From Pythium myriotylum (taxonomy: Eukaryota > Oomycota > Peronosporomycetes > Pythiales > Pythiaceae): a stretch of 64,000 nucleotides of DNA. Every line of letters begins with the position of its first letter. The stretch's first letter is position 1. Below are positions 29,427 through 38,634 of the stretch, one piece after another. The notes below the pieces were generated by a model. The model saw only the letters and a program-made list of their open reading frames with translations. It was not told the DNA's origin and ran no database searches. The stretch lies in the NCBI GenBank assembly GCA_023091665.1, contig JALJCQ010000015.1, positions 2,914,001 through 2,978,000 of the forward strand, read 5' to 3'. The position numbers and the translations under genes were made by a program.

Positions 29427-32279
29427 TCAGCAAAAGAAGAATTCTTCGTCGTCGAGAACCCATTGCGGAATCTTGACCGGAGCCTTCATGGGGTTATTAC
29501 GCACGCGGTTCTTGAACGAATATTTTCGCAATGCAAAGTTGAGCCTCTCGATGTCGAACTCTAGGGCTTCGAGTGCGACACTGAGCGGGATCCATTCGGT
29601 CGCCTCGTCTCGCACGAGGCTGGGCAGCGTAAGGTAGTACTTTCCGATCAGTGCTTCCGCCGCGCTTCCTGGCTTGACTCGCTGCTTACCACAGAGCTTT
29701 AATTTGCAGAGAAGGCCTACGAGGAAGTGACCTATGGTCGCATTTTGCAGCATCCAGTGGTACCCGAAGAGGTAGAAGACCCAGAGCATGACCAAGAAGA
29801 GCTGGTTGTGTAAGTTCGAGAGAATGCCGAGCTGCAGACGCAAGTGGTTAATGCCAGTGATGACTGTTGATGCGATAAACGTCGGTAATACGCCAAAGAA
29901 AATGATAGGCGAGAGGAACGGCAGCACGTATCGCGTCGCACCACGCAAAATAAGGTGCTGGCATGTGAGACTGTAGAAGTTGTACGAGATCGATAGGATC
30001 CGCACGACGCCGATGAACGAGTCGAGAAAGTCGACAAAGTATCCTGGCTTGCATTTGTAATACGGCGAGTCGCTGGTCTGGAGCGCAAATCCCTCAGTCC
30101 AGATATCCACCTCGTCCACGAACCAAGTGCAATTACTATCGGCCGCACCAATATACCATGTCACGAGGTTGAGCCAGAGGATCACTTTGGAAAGTTGGAT
30201 GTTACGCCCATGTGAGACTGTCGATAGATTCACAGTAAAAAACGAGTCGAGGAGCTGTGTGAGCGCCTTACGGTCGCACCAACCCTTGGCTTTGACTCGC
30301 AGCAGCATCTGCGTAAGGCGCTTGAGGTTTTGCACGACCCACACAGAGAAGACGAGGCAGCCCACGAGCGAGACCAATGCGTAGACGTTGACCAGCACTT
30401 TCTCGGTCCCTCGACTGAAGGTTGTCGTGATGATCGTGTTGGGTCCGTTCTTGATGAGATCGAAGAACACGTTTGGGAACGGCTCGTCGCCGTCTTGAGG
30501 GACCCGTCCACCGAGCACGCATGAGATGATCGCAGCAGGGTCGGCGATGTTTTTGACGCTACTAGACCACGTCTTTGATCCATCTGCCCGCGTGATCTGC
30601 TCAGAAAACGAGACGATGAATGTGTTTTTGCCTGTTCCTTCGCCCATGCACCGCCAATCGACGAAACCTTGACGATGCAGCGTGCTCTGCGAAATAACGC
30701 GCTCGTGGCAGGCACCCGAACGATTGAATGTGGCGAGCCAACTCGCAGCGTGCGGCGTGCTGCAGGCATCAACACAGCCGTCGCGGGTGATGCACTGCGT
30801 TGTCATGCGCGAAAGCACCAGTAGCTGCTGCGCTGGGTCCGTCACATTTTGATCCTTCATCGCTCTTGCCGCAAAGAAAGAGCCGAAGCCTGTAAGCACG
30901 CTGGTCTGTGGCTTACCGTCGAGGTAGCTTGGCGTCGGGAAGGTCTTCTTCGCTCTTCCAGCCAGGTTCCAGTTCTGGCAGATGCCTACATTGCCTGCGG
31001 TCTCCAGCGCGTATCGCTCGATGAACCGCCCCGTGTCGGCCTTGTTGTTGATCTGCAGTCCGATGAAGAGGTACGGTCCGTAGTACGCGAAGCCCAGGAT
31101 GCCAGCGCGGAACTTGGCGGGCGTGAGTCCTTCATCCCACCAGAGTCTCTCTCGCCCAGCGACGAGTGCATTCGTGTCCGACTCGGTCGGCTGCGTGCGC
31201 TCAGGTAGCGAACCCGACATCTTGCTGTACCGCACGCCCGACGGCTTTCCCGAGAGGTCCGTGAAGCCTTCATAGAAGCGGAATTCCTCGTAAAGCCCCT
31301 TCTTGCCACCAAAGCCCGCCTGCTCGAGGCTAAAGTTGGTGGCGAGCTCCTTAGACAGCTGTACGAGCGCGTCGTCGCGTCCCATTTTTCGTACGAGTAG
31401 TTCACGCCGCTCGAGACAGGCAGTCAGGTTCGGGAAGATGGCGTGCTGGTAGGCCTGCATAGCCGCTTGCACATCCGGATTCGTCGGGTCGAACGACGAC
31501 GTCCACTCGTAGTTGAGCAATGTAAGCGCATCGATGCCCTTGAGGCACATAACGGCCTCGGACACTTCGTTTACACGACAGTTGAGTTGTTCGAGCAGAT
31601 TATTTCCCGCGAAGTAACCGTTCGTAAGGCAGTAGTAGTCCATCTCAGCGCGAATCATCGGATTACCGGGCACGAGGCTCGCGCGGCAGAACTGGCCCAC
31701 ATACGGATCTTGTTGGAAATCGTCCAGGTATCGAGCCCAATTCGTCGCGCGATTAAAGACCACAAAGTCGTTGTACATATTGATGAACCGGATCGGTTTC
31801 CCTTCGGGTGCCGTGTAGTCGATACCTGACTTGTCGTACAGCGCCCTCGCGTACTGGTAGTCGACTTCCATGGTCCAGTTCAGGTTCTGACTGAAGACGA
31901 GGTCATCGCCAGGCAATCCATAGAAGCTCAGCACGTAAGATTTGATGGGCGACGCGATGTTCCAGATCATGCTCGCAATGCAAGAGATGTACTTGATCCA
32001 GAAATTGAGACGTCCGGTGCGCGAGCGCTCGCCGACCGTCTTGGCGACGTCGCTGAAGCTCACGTGTCGTTCACTCTTGTCGTCGCTCTCATTCTTGTCG
32101 GAACCTGCGGGATACGACTCGTACAAGTCTTCGCGAGTGTTCGCCGCCGTCTTCTTGGGCCACAGTTTGGTATCCTCGTAATCTGTGTGTAGTACTTCCT
32201 GGCCGAGCGCATCAGGCTCAATCGTGGCGCCGTCAGGTGAGACCTTGGCCGCGTACGATGTTGGACGGGATCCTGGCAT
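29427..32279 (-). CDS. Large multipass membrane protein of unknown function
   Basis: Encodes 950 residues. The N-terminal about 85 residues are polar and acidic. A first membrane segment (roughly 88-115) is followed by a large ectodomain with many Cys, Asn-glycosylation sequons and the motif GLPGDDLVFSQNLNW. Five hydrophobic segments then occur near residues 640-665, 705-725, 760-785, 790-815 and 835-855. A hydrophilic tail of about 95 residues contains LCGKQ and a PQWVLDDEEF end. The layout recalls a transporter or receptor-like surface protein, but I recognise no family. It is the intact partner of 26233-29051; the two share long identical stretches in the C-terminal membrane part, suggesting gene conversion. 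Confidence 0.8.
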   Translation of the reverse strand: MPGSRPTSYAAKVSPDGATIEPDALGQEVLHTDYEDTKLWPKKTAANTREDLYESYPAGSDKNESDDKSERHVSFSDVAKTVGERSRTGRLNFWIKYISCIASMIWNIASPIKSYVLSFYGLPGDDLVFSQNLNWTMEVDYQYARALYDKSGIDYTAPEGKPIRFINMYNDFVVFNRATNWARYLDDFQQDPYVGQFCRASLVPGNPMIRAEMDYYCLTNGYFAGNNLLEQLNCRVNEVSEAVMCLKGIDALTLLNYEWTSSFDPTNPDVQAAMQAYQHAIFPNLTACLERRELLVRKMGRDDALVQLSKELATNFSLEQAGFGGKKGLYEEFRFYEGFTDLSGKPSGVRYSKMSGSLPERTQPTESDTNALVAGRERLWWDEGLTPAKFRAGILGFAYYGPYLFIGLQINNKADTGRFIERYALETAGNVGICQNWNLAGRAKKTFPTPSYLDGKPQTSVLTGFGSFFAARAMKDQNVTDPAQQLLVLSRMTTQCITRDGCVDACSTPHAASWLATFNRSGACHERVISQSTLHRQGFVDWRCMGEGTGKNTFIVSFSEQITRADGSKTWSSSVKNIADPAAIISCVLGGRVPQDGDEPFPNVFFDLIKNGPNTIITTTFSRGTEKVLVNVYALVSLVGCLVFSVWVVQNLKRLTQMLLRVKAKGWCDRKALTQLLDSFFTVNLSTVSHGRNIQLSKVILWLNLVTWYIGAADSNCTWFVDEVDIWTEGFALQTSDSPYYKCKPGYFVDFLDSFIGVVRILSISYNFYSLTCQHLILRGATRYVLPFLSPIIFFGVLPTFIASTVITGINHLRLQLGILSNLHNQLFLVMLWVFYLFGYHWMLQNATIGHFLVGLLCKLKLCGKQRVKPGSAAEALIGKYYLTLPSLVRDEATEWIPLSVALEALEFDIERLNFALRKYSFKNRVRNNPMKAPVKIPQWVLDDEEFFFC

Positions 32280-32459
32280 GCGGGAACGTCTTGCTGCCTC
32301 CTCAAGAACGGGATTTGAAACTGCGACGAGCTCGTGTCAGTCAAGACCCGGAATAGGATCGCTTAAAGTAACTCGAGAGTCCGAACAATCGCAGGTGGAG
32401 AAGAACGAGTAGAGCGAGTAGATTTTGTTGTTTGTGAGTATACATATCGTCTTGAGCTC

Positions 32460-35051
32460 TTAGATCTTACCCGAGACAGCGCCCGTCTTGGGCACGGCCG
32501 AGCCCTGTGCGTTCTTGAGCCAGCAAGTGCCGCCGTCCTGGCTCGTCCACGTGAAGACCTTGCAGCCCGTTCTCGCTTGGCAGATCGCGCAACAGCCTGC
32601 AGCCGTGCCGCTTGCCGCACTGCCAATGTCGTTGCCGTAGTAGTCAAAGTCGTTCACGAGCGTGCAGGCGTTGCTGCCGCCGTTGTAGACCGCCGACTTG
32701 GCCCCCGACTTGCTCGAGGTCGCTCCCTTGCCGCTCTTGAGCCAGCACGTGCCGCCGTTGTAGTCGGTCCACGTGAACGCACCGCACCCAGCACGCTGGC
32801 CACAGAGCCCACAGCAGCCGTCCACGCTGCCGCTCGGTGCACTGCCAATGTCGTTGCCCGTGTAATCGACGTTGAGCTCGACGGTCGAGCACTGCGATGA
32901 CGGCGTCGATGACACGACCGACGAACGAGCACCGGACTTGCTTGACGTCGCGCCCTTGCCACTCTTGAGCCAGCAAGTTCCCGAGTTGTAGTTGGTCCAG
33001 GTGAATGCCGCACAGCCAGAGCGAGCCTTGCAGATCGAGCAGCAGCCTTCCGCAGTCGAGCTGAGTGCGCTGCTGATGTCATTGCCCGTGTAGTCGACGT
33101 CGTTCTCGATCGAGCAGCTCGACGGCGGAGGCGTCGGAGGCGGCGTCGTGGAAGTGACGACAGCTGAGCGCACACTCGAGTCGGCCTTGGTCGTGCCCTT
33201 GCTGCTCTTGAGCCAGCACGTGCCGCCGTTATAGCTGGTCCACGAGTAGGCGCCGCAGCCGGCACGGTTCTGGCAGAGCGAGCAGCAGGCCTCTGCGTTC
33301 GCGCCAGCGACGCTGCCGATGTCGTTGCCCACGTAGTCGACACCATTCTCGATCATGCAGGAACCCGACGGAGGCGGCGTGCTGCCCAGGAAGCTCTTGA
33401 CCTGCTCGCCAGCCTCACGACCGATGTACATGATGAAGCCGTACGGGTTCACCGTGCCGTCCTTCATGGCCGAACCATCGCCGACAAAGATGTTGCTCGT
33501 GCCGACGACGCGTAGCTTGTCATCAGCACAGCGCTTGCCGTCCGAGCCGTCACCCGAGGCGTAGCAACTGCCGCCGAAGTGGTGCGTGATGTAGCCGCGG
33601 TTGTTGTTGACCCAGTCGGCGACGCTCTGGCCGTTGGAAGCCGACAAGAACGTGGCACCGTTGGCTCGCAGCGCGTCGACGACGCGCGTGGCGTAGTTCT
33701 GCATGGCCTGGAGGTCGCGGCTCGTGCCGAAGTAGGCCGAGTTCTGCGTGAACGCGTTCCACTTGCCGTCGGCGCTGAAGGACGAGTAGTCTCTCGCCTC
33801 CGGGTTGTTGACGTAGAGCGAGGTCGTGAAGGCGTCGCCGTTCTGGTAGAAACCACCAAAACCGTTCGTGAGCACGGTCGTCTGGAAGTCGTACGAGCGG
33901 CCACCCACGTCGTAGGTCTCGTAGCCGATGAGTACGGGCCCGGGACTGGCCCAACCGCCCGTTTGGCCTTGGTTCATGAACTGGTCGATCGCCCACTGCG
34001 GGTGGTTCTTGTACTGGAACGACTTCATTTGCGGGTGCGAGAACGACGCAAAGACCACGTTCGTATCGAAGAGGCTCTTGCCCACGTTGCCGTTCACGAC
34101 CCAGCCGCCACCGGCACTGGACTTGACGCCCGGGAAGTCGCTGCGTGAGTTGAGCAGGTTGAGCTGGTCCTGAGGACCGACACCACTCTGGATCAGCACT
34201 TTCGGCGTGCTCAACGCACCAGCAGCCATGATCACAGCGCCGCGAGCCGTCAGGGGCACCTCGAGGTTGCCGTTGTAGACCACGGCCGTGGCTTTGCCTT
34301 GCCACTGCTTGACGTGGCTCACCATGGCCGACGTGATGAGCTTGACATTCGATCGGTTCTTCATCTGGCTCCAAAACGCCTTGGCCGGCGTGTCGCGCAG
34401 TCCGCCCTTGATCGTGTACGGCGCGTGGCCGAAGCTCTTGCTCTTGGAGTTGCGCGCGGCCGCGTCGTTGATCGTCTTCTCGCTGTACCCGAGCTTACTG
34501 AACGCGTTGGCGACGATCGTGTAGGCCTCTTGGTTGTAGTACTTGCCGTCGGGCGACGGCGCGTCCGTGGCGCCGTGGATCTGCTCGTTTTCGCTCATGA
34601 GTGAGGCCACGCGTGACGGCGCGAACGGCCAGTTGGAGCTCGTGACGTACGCGTCCGACGGGCGAAAGTAGAGCGCGGCGTTGATGGACGAGCAGCCGCC
34701 CACGAGCTTGCCGAGCCACATGTAGGGCCCGTTGATCCAGTCGACGCGGTACTTTTCGTTCTCGGCGTTGTAAATAGTGCCGTCGTACTCGCCGGGGATG
34801 TCGAACTTGGTCCATCCTTTGCTACTGGCGTAGCTGGGGCCATCAGTGCCGCCCGTGGCCTGGAGAGACGGCAGGCCGGCCTCGAGGATCAGCACCGAGA
34901 CCGAGGGGTCTCTTGAGAGAAACTCAGCGGCGACGAGACCGCCAGGCCCACTGCCGACGACGACGACGTCGTAGGCCTGCTGTGCGTCGGCAAAGGAGAA
35001 CACCGCAACTGCCGAGAACAGGAGAAGCGGAGGCGACCGAAGGAGCTTCAT
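32460..35051 (-). CDS. Secreted GMC oxidoreductase fused to four PAN/Apple modules
   Basis: Encodes 863 residues. A signal peptide (1-23) is followed at once by the FAD-binding motif VVVVGSGPGGLVAAEF. The GMC features continue with GKLVGGCSSINAALYFRP and the signature GALSTPKVLIQSGVGP. The likely catalytic pair is His in THHFGGSCYA and Asn in VNPYGF, as in the flavin domain of cellobiose dehydrogenase-like enzymes (CAZy AA3). After about residue 570 come four PAN modules (VDYVGNDIGS, VDYTGNDISS, VDYTGNDIGS and FDYYGNDIGS openings; GGTCWLK or SGTCWLK ends) joined by Pro/Thr linkers. Inferred role: extracellular oxidation of a sugar or alcohol, with PAN modules anchoring it to a glycan. The acceptor substrate is unknown. 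Confidence 0.85.
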   Translation of the reverse strand: MKLLRSPPLLLFSAVAVFSFADAQQAYDVVVVGSGPGGLVAAEFLSRDPSVSVLILEAGLPSLQATGGTDGPSYASSKGWTKFDIPGEYDGTIYNAENEKYRVDWINGPYMWLGKLVGGCSSINAALYFRPSDAYVTSSNWPFAPSRVASLMSENEQIHGATDAPSPDGKYYNQEAYTIVANAFSKLGYSEKTINDAAARNSKSKSFGHAPYTIKGGLRDTPAKAFWSQMKNRSNVKLITSAMVSHVKQWQGKATAVVYNGNLEVPLTARGAVIMAAGALSTPKVLIQSGVGPQDQLNLLNSRSDFPGVKSSAGGGWVVNGNVGKSLFDTNVVFASFSHPQMKSFQYKNHPQWAIDQFMNQGQTGGWASPGPVLIGYETYDVGGRSYDFQTTVLTNGFGGFYQNGDAFTTSLYVNNPEARDYSSFSADGKWNAFTQNSAYFGTSRDLQAMQNYATRVVDALRANGATFLSASNGQSVADWVNNNRGYITHHFGGSCYASGDGSDGKRCADDKLRVVGTSNIFVGDGSAMKDGTVNPYGFIMYIGREAGEQVKSFLGSTPPPSGSCMIENGVDYVGNDIGSVAGANAEACCSLCQNRAGCGAYSWTSYNGGTCWLKSSKGTTKADSSVRSAVVTSTTPPPTPPPSSCSIENDVDYTGNDISSALSSTAEGCCSICKARSGCAAFTWTNYNSGTCWLKSGKGATSSKSGARSSVVSSTPSSQCSTVELNVDYTGNDIGSAPSGSVDGCCGLCGQRAGCGAFTWTDYNGGTCWLKSGKGATSSKSGAKSAVYNGGSNACTLVNDFDYYGNDIGSAASGTAAGCCAICQARTGCKVFTWTSQDGGTCWLKNAQGSAVPKTGAVSGKI

Positions 35052-35083
35052 ATCTTCTCACGAGGTAGGAGTGTCGTGTGGAG

Positions 35084-35101
35084 AGAAGATTGGGGAATGA
35101 G
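35084..35101 (-). promoter_or_regulatory. Inr + FPR core promoter of the GMC-PAN gene
   Basis: The minus strand reads TCATTCCCCAATCTTCT, an Inr plus FPR-like element, about 35-50 nt before the start codon. Confidence 0.55.
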
Positions 35102-35578
35102 ACCCTTTTAGGCGAGCGATGAGGAGTCGGCTGGCGTCTCTCTGGACCGACGCACTGCCGGTGAAGAGACACGGGAGCTTGAAGTCATGAGGCCAGGGAG
35201 AGTCGAGAACCACATGGAGAAGTTTCATCCCATGAACCCAATTGGGTCTCGGAAAAATTCGCATCGTGTGGATGCAGAGGCGAGAGTGTATCCATGTCGG
35301 GTGGCGAGTCTCCAGTGACGCTGGTTGGAACGTTTCTTTCTGCACGAGCAACGTACGTATGGTCTGATCAGTTCAGTCCAATAACAGGTACGCAGCCACG
35401 CGCAGCTTCAAGCTCGGCTGCGTCTCTGTTGTGACGGAGAAAAAGGCGGGTCCACGCGTCCCTGTCACAGGGAGCTCACTACTCAGGTTGTCTGCAACGA
35501 GCAAGAAAACGAACAGAGACCATAGACTAGAAGCTGGCAATATTTCGCAACTGGGTCCCAACTCAGCTTCTGGAACTA
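35102..35578. other. Intergenic, nothing recognised
   Basis: About 480 bp between the two GMC genes; no repeat or frame of interest seen. Confidence 0.4.
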
Positions 35579-37289
35579 TTAGGTGGCATATGCATGGACA
35601 AATGTCCGCTGGAGCTCGGCACGGAAGTCGACGTGGGATCCGGCGAGGAAGCTCTGGACCTGCTCGCCGGCCTCGCGGCCGATGTACATGACGAAGCCGT
35701 ACGGGTTCACCGTGCCTTCTTTCATGGCCGACGCGTCGCCCACGAAGATGTTGCTCGTGCCGACGACACGGAGCTTGTCGTCGGCGCAGCGCTTCGAGTC
35801 CGAGCTGTCGCTCGAGGCGTAGCAGCTGCCGCCAAAGTGGTGCGTGATGAAGCCCTTGTAGCTCTCGGCGACCCAGTCGGCGACGCTCTGGTTCTGCTTG
35901 GCCGAGAGGAAGGTTGCACCGTCGGCCGTGAGCGCGTTCACGACCTTGGTCGCGTAGCCCTGCATGGCCTGGAGGTCGCGGCTCGTGCCGAGGTACGCCG
36001 TGTCCTTGGTGAGCGCGTTCCACTTACCGTCGGCGCTGTAGTAGGCCGAGTCTCGGCCTTCCGGGTTGTTGACGTAGAGCGAGGCCGTGAACGAGTCGTT
36101 GTTCTGGTAGAAGTCGGCGAAGCCGGCCGTCAGCACGGTCGTCTGGAACTCGTACTGGCGGCCGTCGACCTCGTAGTTCTCGTAGCCGATCAAGACCGCT
36201 GTGGCTCTGGTTGACGAACTGGTCGATCGCAGCTGCAGGGCGGTTCTTGTACTGGAACGACTTCATCTTCGGGTGCGAGAACGACGCAAAGACCACGTTC
36301 GTGTCGAACAAGCTCTTGCCCACGTTCTCGTTGACGACCCAGCCGCCGTTGGCGCTCGTTGAGACGCCAGTGAAGTTACCCCACGAGTTGAGCAGATCGA
36401 GCTGGTCCTTAGGGCCGACGCCACTCTGGATCAAGACCTTGGGCGTGCTCAACGCACCGGCAGCCATGACTACAGCACCGCGAGCCGTCAGCGGTACTTC
36501 GATGTCGTTGTTATAGACCACGGCTGTGGCCTTGCCCTCGCACTGCTTGATGTAGCTCACCGTGGCCGACGTGACGAGCTTGACGTTTGGTCGGCTCTTC
36601 ATCTCGTTCCAAAAGACCTTGGCCGGCGAGTCGCGTAGGCCGTTCTTGTACGTGTGGACCGCGTGGCCGTAGATCTTGTCACGCGCATTGCGTGCCACAG
36701 GGTCGTTCAGTGGCTTTTCCGAGTATCCAACCTTGCCGAAGGCACTCGCTACGATCTCGTAGGCCTCTTGGTTGTAGTACTTGCCATCGGGCGACGGTCG
36801 ATCGATCACGCCGTGGAGTTTGGCGTTCTCGGTCATGAGCGTGTCCACGCGAGAAGGAGAGAACGGCCAGTGGGAGTTGGTGACGTAGGCATCCGCCGGG
36901 CGGAAGTAAAGCGCGGCGTTGATGGACGAGCAGCCTCCGACGAGAGTGCCGAGCCACATGTACGGGCCGTTGACCCAGTTCACTCGGTACTTTTCATTCG
37001 CGTTGTTGTAGATGGCCAGGTCGAACTCGCCGGGGATGTCGAACTGCGTGAGACCTTCCTTCTTGGCGTAGCTAGGGCCATCCGTGCCACCCGTGGCCTG
37101 GAGAGACGGCAAACCAGCCTCGAGGATCAGCACCGAGACCGAGGGATCTCGCGAGAGGAACTCGGCGGCGACGAGACCCCCGGGACCACTGCCGACGACA
37201 ACGACGTCGTACGCCTTCAAACCCTGAGCAGTCGACATGGAGAGGGCTGCGAGGACCGAGAGCGTGAGAGAAGAGCGGAGAACCTTCAT
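35579..37289 (-). pseudogene. GMC oxidoreductase without PAN modules, frameshifted
   Basis: Close paralogue of the flavin domain of 32460-35051, starting at the ATG at 37287-37289 with a signal peptide. It has the same FAD motif, GMC signature, THHFGGSCYA and VNPYGF. Near 36196-36203 about 23 bases are missing relative to the paralogue (between the NQ and VLIGYE segments), so the frame breaks and then resumes to a stop at 35579. Restoring the gap length would give 577 residues. The C-terminus ends shortly after GREAGEQV with an unrelated tail and no PAN module. It may produce a truncated protein, but the FAD enzyme cannot be complete. Confidence 0.75.
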
Positions 37290-37670
37290 GGAGGCTGGAG
37301 TGAGTTGGAACTTGTTGGCGATTTCCAGAGTGAGGAGGATCAACCGAGAGATGCAGATTTGGTCGAGCTCCGAGCAATGATCCACGACTACAGCTGCCGC
37401 AGAGGCCGACGTCGAGCTTGCTCAGCAAAGGAACGACCAGGAGCAGGAAGCCTACAAGGTTGTAGCATCATCGCCCTCCACGAGGTCAATGGATGCCGCC
37501 GATGAGTGACCATCAATCGATCCTTGAAGCGGGCGTGGCGACGGTGGTGGAGAAAGTCCTGACTCTCGGTGATTTGGTGTCCTGCGCACAGGTAATCCCG
37601 GGTTCTGGCAGCCACCAACAAGCGACAGCTATTGTCGTTTCACGCCCGTGGTGCAAAATAGACTACACCT

Positions 37671-37687
37671 TCATCATCATCATCATC
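37671..37687 (+). repeat. (TCA)n microsatellite
   Basis: Uninterrupted TCA repeats in the intergenic region. Confidence 0.7.
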
Positions 37688-38130
37688 GTCAGCAACACAG
37701 CAGTGAGAGGATCTCGCCAGTTGGGGATCGGGGATCCACAGGGCAGTCGTTCCATCCAGCAACACCACTCGGTTGTGCTTGTGCAAGCCAGTTAACCTCG
37801 GCCGAAAATCTCCACCAGACGGCACTCTTTGCAGCCCAACCGGTGCTTGCCAGAGACAGAGCCAACAGATGAATCTTCCCGCGACAGCGATAGCTCGCTA
37901 AGGTTTGCTCGAAGCCGAAACGTAGACAAATCAGCTCGGGAAAGAGTCGTAGCCCGCAGATTCAGCCGAGGTCTTTGTTTCCTCGCCACGGCTTTGCGCG
38001 TGTTGTCAAGGGAAGATCGCTCACCATGCTGTGGTCAATCTAGAACTGCCTAGTTTGTAGAATCCTTCATGTACAGTACTGGTCCTAGGCACAGAGATCG
38101 ATCAACCATACGATCAAGGTTGGAATGTAG

Positions 38131-38183
38131 CCAGGAACTGTGGAATGGACTGGATGGATTCTAGTCCATTCCACGGCTCCTGG
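38131..38183. repeat. Hairpin with 21-bp arms
   Basis: Arms 38131-38151 and 38163-38183 are complementary except at about two positions around an 11-nt loop. In intergenic DNA; could be a small element remnant or an RNA hairpin. Confidence 0.6.
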
Positions 38184-38634
38184 CTCATTGTCGCAGGATG
38201 TGGCGATGAACGGGCACCGTGCGACTCCCCCCGGCTCCTGGACCCTCATTTCCCATCTCGCAGGAAGGTTTCGGTCCGCCAGACGCATGTTTCGTCTTTT
38301 GATGGATGCGGAGGACAAGTGCGTAGAAGCCCAGCCACAACACAATGGAAGCATTGTCGTCGGGAATCCCAAGAAGAAAAAGCAAAGCGTCAAGTTGACG
38401 GGAGAACTGGCGGATGACTTTATCATTCATGAAACTTTTACAATTTTTGACTCTGGCTGTGGGGTCGTGGTCTCTGCCATATCTGTGTTGGTTTTCGTTC
38501 TCTCTGGGTGTGTCTGTGTGGTGGGGAAGTGTCGTGCGTCTCCAGTTCGATCCTGGTCGGCACGACGGATTTTCATAAAAGGCTCATAGCGTAGTCTCAT
38601 CGGGGGGGGAGGACTTGGGATTTGTAGGGATCGC

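Larger units (their letters stand above)
37290..38634. other. Intergenic, 1.35 kb, with microsatellite and hairpin
   Basis: Contains a (TCA)n run at about 37671-37687 and a hairpin at 38131-38183. A 149-codon plus-strand frame (38140-38589) has no recognisable content. Confidence 0.4.

Noticed and set aside
38524..38566. tRNA-like 3' half: a B-box-like GTTCGATCC within a short stem
   Set aside because: No matching A box, D arm or anticodon arm at tRNA distance upstream; the acceptor pairing needs about 100 nt and a mismatch.
38140..38589. 149-codon plus-strand frame between genes
   Set aside because: Spans the hairpin and low-complexity sequence; no recognisable content.
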